Shown here: positions 7,844 to 10,398 of the stretch, piece by piece
How positions within the stretch are numbered: position 1 is the first letter of the stretch
How the letters are laid out: the number at the start of each line of letters is the position of its first letter
Notes under the pieces: generated by a model
The model's database searches: none
Seen by the model: only the letters and a program-made list of their open reading frames with translations
Told to the model about the DNA's origin: nothing
Made by a program: the position numbers and the translations under genes
DNA from: Bacteroides sp. CAG:144
GTDB taxonomy: Bacteria; Bacteroidota; Bacteroidia; Bacteroidales; UBA11471
Direction: 5' to 3'
Assembly (NCBI GenBank): GCA_000434215.1
Contig: HF999731.1
Span: 1,161 to 11,558 of the forward strand
Length of the DNA stretch: 10,398 bases

Positions 7844-8605
7844 ATGATACTATTATCCTGCGCCAAGACCATGAGTCGCCCGCCCTTGAAAGAAGGGAAG
7901 AAGGGGACAGATCCTCTATTCGGGAAAGAAGCCCACGAAATAGCGTTGGCATTCGCGCAATGCACTCCCGACGAATTGCGTCGCTTACTGCACCTTCCGC
8001 CAAAACTGGCCAACGAAAACTTTTATCGATACCAAAATTTTCATTCGACCGACACCGTTGCGCAACCGGCCTTGAAAGCATATACCGGAATCGTATTCAA
8101 GACGCTGAATCCAAACGATTTCACCGAAGCAGAAATCGCCTATGCCCAAGACCGTTTGCGCATCACCTCTTTTGTCTACGGGTTGCTCCGCCCGCTCGAC
8201 AAAATCAAACCCTACCGTGCCGAAGGAAATATCGCTCTGCCCGAATGGGGAGATATCCCCCTTTTCGATTACTGGCGACCGAAACTCACCCCTTATCTCC
8301 TGCAAGAAATCGAAGCACGCGGAGGGATACTATTCAACTTGGCCAGCGACGAAATGCGTCGTCTTTTCGACTGGAAAACCGTCGAAACGCAAGCCCGTAT
8401 CATCACGCCCCAATTCCAAGTACGACACAACGACGGCTGGAAAACAATCGTCATCTACACCAAAATGGCTCGCGGCGCACTTACCCGTTACTTGTTGAAA
8501 AACAAAATCGAAAACCCCGAACAGCTGCAAGCCTTCGAATGGGAAGGTTTTCGATTTAACGAGCTGCGTTCCGACAACTACAACTATATCTTTACTCACG
8601 AATAA
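7844..8605 (+). CDS. yaaA: Peroxide stress protein YaaA (UPF0246/DUF328)
   Basis: YaaA proteins limit free intracellular iron and so reduce Fenton damage during hydrogen peroxide stress in E. coli; the fold binds DNA in studied cases. The family pattern is present along the full length: N-terminal MILLSCAKTM (in place of the proteobacterial ISPAKT), PALKAYTGIVFKTLNP (75-90), SFVYGLLRPLDKIKPYRAEG (109-128), LFNLASDEMRRLF (163-175), and KMARGALTRY (207-216). The length of 253 residues is normal. It has its own promoter and its stop overlaps the start of the acetyltransferase gene by one base (TAATG), so the two are translationally coupled. Whether expression answers to peroxide here cannot be seen; no OxyR-like site was recognised. 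Confidence 0.93.
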   Translation: MILLSCAKTMSRPPLKEGKKGTDPLFGKEAHEIALAFAQCTPDELRRLLHLPPKLANENFYRYQNFHSTDTVAQPALKAYTGIVFKTLNPNDFTEAEIAYAQDRLRITSFVYGLLRPLDKIKPYRAEGNIALPEWGDIPLFDYWRPKLTPYLLQEIEARGGILFNLASDEMRRLFDWKTVETQARIITPQFQVRHNDGWKTIVIYTKMARGALTRYLLKNKIENPEQLQAFEWEGFRFNELRSDNYNYIFTHE

Positions 8606-9186
8606 TGGCCATGACAGAAAAAGAAAAAATGCTGGCGGGAGAAGTCTATTCTCCTTTCGACCCCGAACTTATGGAAATGCATCAAGCAGCATTGCGATTG
8701 GTAGAACGATACAATCGGGAAACATTCAGCGATTGTCTGTCCGAAAACGAAACCCTGCGCCGGCTGCTGCCGAATACACATTCCACCCTGCGAGTACAGC
8801 CTCCATTTTTATGCGACTTCGGTTTCATGATAGAAGGTGGTGAAAACGGATTTATCAATTACAATTGCACCATACTCGACACCGCTCCGGTAAAACTCGG
8901 ACGGAATATCCTCATCGGCCCCAACGTACAAATGTATTGTCCCATGCACCCGTTGGATTATAAGGAACGGGCAACCGGTGTCGAACACGGAGAGGCGATT
9001 ACCATCGGCGATGACTGTTGGATCGGTGGCGGAGCCGTCATTTGCCCCGGTGTAACCATCGGCAATCGCTGCATCATCGGAGCAGGAAGCGTAGTCGTAA
9101 AAGATATTCCCGACGACTCGGTCGCCGCAGGCAATCCCGCACGTATCATTCGCCGCACCCCGATAAAAGACAAAACAGCCGGCTAA
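8605..9186 (+). CDS. Sugar O-acetyltransferase of the LacA/Maa/NodL family (hexapeptide repeat)
   Basis: The enzyme should move an acetyl group from acetyl-CoA to a sugar hydroxyl, as a trimer of left-handed beta helices. Residues 5-55 are the Maa-type N-terminal domain (KEKMLAGEVYSPFDPEL). Hexapeptide repeats run from about 82 to 180 (VKLGRNILIGPNV, then AITIGDDCWIGGGAVICPGV). His115 in CPMHPLDY is the catalytic base, and Asn85 and Trp139 also line up with the numbering of E. coli LacA. The acidic residue that usually follows the Tyr in the 'YDP..PEL' motif is Ser here (YSPFDPEL). The start at 8605 overlaps the yaaA stop; Met3 at 8611 is an alternative. The natural acceptor sugar is unknown, and similar proteins are often annotated as maltose acetyltransferase without proof. 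Confidence 0.92.
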   Translation: MAMTEKEKMLAGEVYSPFDPELMEMHQAALRLVERYNRETFSDCLSENETLRRLLPNTHSTLRVQPPFLCDFGFMIEGGENGFINYNCTILDTAPVKLGRNILIGPNVQMYCPMHPLDYKERATGVEHGEAITIGDDCWIGGGAVICPGVTIGNRCIIGAGSVVVKDIPDDSVAAGNPARIIRRTPIKDKTAG

Positions 9187-9209
9187 CGGCAATATTCCGA
9201 AAATCTTAC

Positions 9210-9217
9210 TATCTTTG
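9210..9217 (+). promoter_or_regulatory. -7 promoter element for hflX
   Basis: TATCTTTG matches TAnnTTTG exactly, 24 nt after the acetyltransferase stop and 16 nt before the hflX start codon. The -33 region falls in the end of the acetyltransferase gene and shows no good TTTG. hflX can thus be transcribed on its own as well as by read-through. Confidence 0.6.
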
Positions 9218-9233
9218 TGTAAACAACAATTCT

Positions 9234-10398
9234 ATGAAAGAATTCATACTTACTGAGGAAGTCAATGAACGTGCCGTATTGGTAGGGCTGATTACACCCG
9301 CTCAAAATGAGGCGAAAGCCAACGAATATCTCGACGAGTTGGCCTTCCTCGCCGAAACCGCCGGTGCCGAGCCGGTGAAAAAATTCTTGCAACGGATAGA
9401 ACAACCCAACTCGGTAACATTTGTCGGAAGTGGGAAACTGTCCGAAATAAAAACATTCATCGACGAGAACGAAATCGGTCTCGCTATCTTCGATGACGAT
9501 CTGTCTCCCAAACAACTGAAAAACATCGAACAAGCATTACAAGTAAAAATCCTCGACCGTACCAGCCTGATTCTCGACATATTTGCCAAACGCGCCCAAA
9601 CGGCTCACGCCAAGACACAGGTCGAACTGGCTCAATACCAATACCTCCTGCCCCGGCTTACCCGCTTATGGACCCACCTCGAACGGCAACGGGGTGGTAT
9701 CGGCATGCGTGGTCCCGGCGAAACCCAAATAGAGACCGACCGTCGTATCATTCTCGATAAAATCGCATTGCTCAAACAGGAATTGAAGCATATCGACCGC
9801 CAAAAAAGCATTCAACGTAAAAACCGGGGGAAAATGGTACGTGTCGCTCTCGTCGGATATACGAATGTCGGGAAATCGACATTGATGAATCTGCTGAGCA
9901 AATCGGAAGTTTTTGCAGAAAACAAACTTTTCGCCACTCTCGATACCACTGTCAGAAAAATTATCATCGACAATCTGCCTTTCCTGCTCACCGACACGGT
10001 GGGATTTATACGCAAACTACCGACCCACCTCGTCGAGTCGTTCAAATCCACCCTCGATGAAGTGCGTGAAGCCGATCTGCTCCTGCATATCGTGGACATC
10101 TCGCACCCGGCTTTCGAGGAACAAATCGAGATTGTCAACAAAACACTCCATGAAGTCTGCAACGCAACCGACAAACCGATGATTCTCGTTTTCAATAAAA
10201 TCGATGCCTACAAACATGTAGAAAAAGATCCGGACGATCTATCGCCCCGGACACGGGAGAATATTCCTCTCGAAGAGTTGAAAGAAACATGGATGTCCCG
10301 CATGCACGAAAATTGTATCTTTATCTCGGCACGCGAACGAAATAATATCGAGGAATTGAAACAACTCTTGTACCAACGGGTAAAAGAGATACATGTAA
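9234..10398 (+). CDS. hflX: Ribosome-associated GTPase HflX (3' end beyond window)
   Basis: HflX binds the 50S subunit and in E. coli splits stalled 70S ribosomes, notably after heat stress. The N-terminal HflX domain covers residues 1 to about 153 and ends in the family signature GGIGMRGPGETQIETDRR (154-171), followed by a charged coiled helix (172-204) leading into the G domain. GTPase motifs are intact: G1 GYTNVGKS (208-215), switch ATLDTT, G3 DTVGF (254-258), G4 NKID (321-324) and G5 SAR (365-367). The frame stays open to base 10398: the last full codon is GTA at 10395-10397, so the terminal TAA of the window is out of frame. Family members have about 400-430 residues; 388 are seen here, so only the short C-terminal tail is missing. 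It has its own promoter and lies 47 nt after the acetyltransferase gene. Confidence 0.95.
   Translation, partial: MKEFILTEEVNERAVLVGLITPAQNEAKANEYLDELAFLAETAGAEPVKKFLQRIEQPNSVTFVGSGKLSEIKTFIDENEIGLAIFDDDLSPKQLKNIEQALQVKILDRTSLILDIFAKRAQTAHAKTQVELAQYQYLLPRLTRLWTHLERQRGGIGMRGPGETQIETDRRIILDKIALLKQELKHIDRQKSIQRKNRGKMVRVALVGYTNVGKSTLMNLLSKSEVFAENKLFATLDTTVRKIIIDNLPFLLTDTVGFIRKLPTHLVESFKSTLDEVREADLLLHIVDISHPAFEEQIEIVNKTLHEVCNATDKPMILVFNKIDAYKHVEKDPDDLSPRTRENIPLEELKETWMSRMHENCIFISARERNNIEELKQLLYQRVKEIHV

Noticed and set aside
8587..8594. TATCTTTA, a near match to the -7 element, just before the acetyltransferase start.
   Set aside because: It lies in the coding end of yaaA, has a mismatch at the key last base, and the 1-nt gene overlap already explains expression by coupling.

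Overview
The window looks like chromosomal DNA of a Bacteroidota member, most likely a gut-type Bacteroidales species. Three signs support this. The -7 motif TAnnTTTG stands upstream of four genes (exact matches near 2690, 5387, 7813 and 9210). Only one gene, dgt, has a clear Shine-Dalgarno sequence. The gene families (DUF4292 lipoprotein, Bacteroides-type Dut, YaaA and HflX) are of the Bacteroidota kind. I cannot place the genus from sequence alone. Nothing looks mobile: I see no transposase, integrase, CRISPR array, tRNA or rRNA.

Left part, minus strand, reading leftwards from about 2551: dut (dUTPase), then a secreted 570-residue TPR protein, then a lipoprotein cut by the left edge of the window (DUF4292, LolB-like in its look). 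The genes are 27 nt apart and then overlap by 8 nt, so this is one operon. Dut is a housekeeping enzyme of nucleotide pools. The other two are envelope proteins and possibly belong to outer-membrane lipoprotein delivery.

Middle part, plus strand: a promoter region of about 170 bp separates dut from the divergent dgt (HD-family dNTP triphosphohydrolase). Dgt is followed after 4 nt by a membrane protein with a TPM domain, four CxxC knuckles and a glycine-rich tail. Next comes a separate two-gene unit, an XRE/cupin regulator and an AMP-forming acyl-CoA ligase, closed by a strong intrinsic terminator at 7685-7723.

Right part, plus strand: yaaA (peroxide stress protein) overlaps by 1 nt with a LacA/Maa-type hexapeptide O-acetyltransferase. 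Then hflX (ribosome-associated GTPase) has its own promoter and runs off the right edge; the TAA at the very end of the window is out of frame. The density is high and no gene-free stretch exceeds about 180 bp. Most of the window is ordinary housekeeping. The points most worth a second look are the TPR plus LolB-like pair, the odd topology of the TPM/zinc-ribbon protein, and the sensor-plus-ligase operon.
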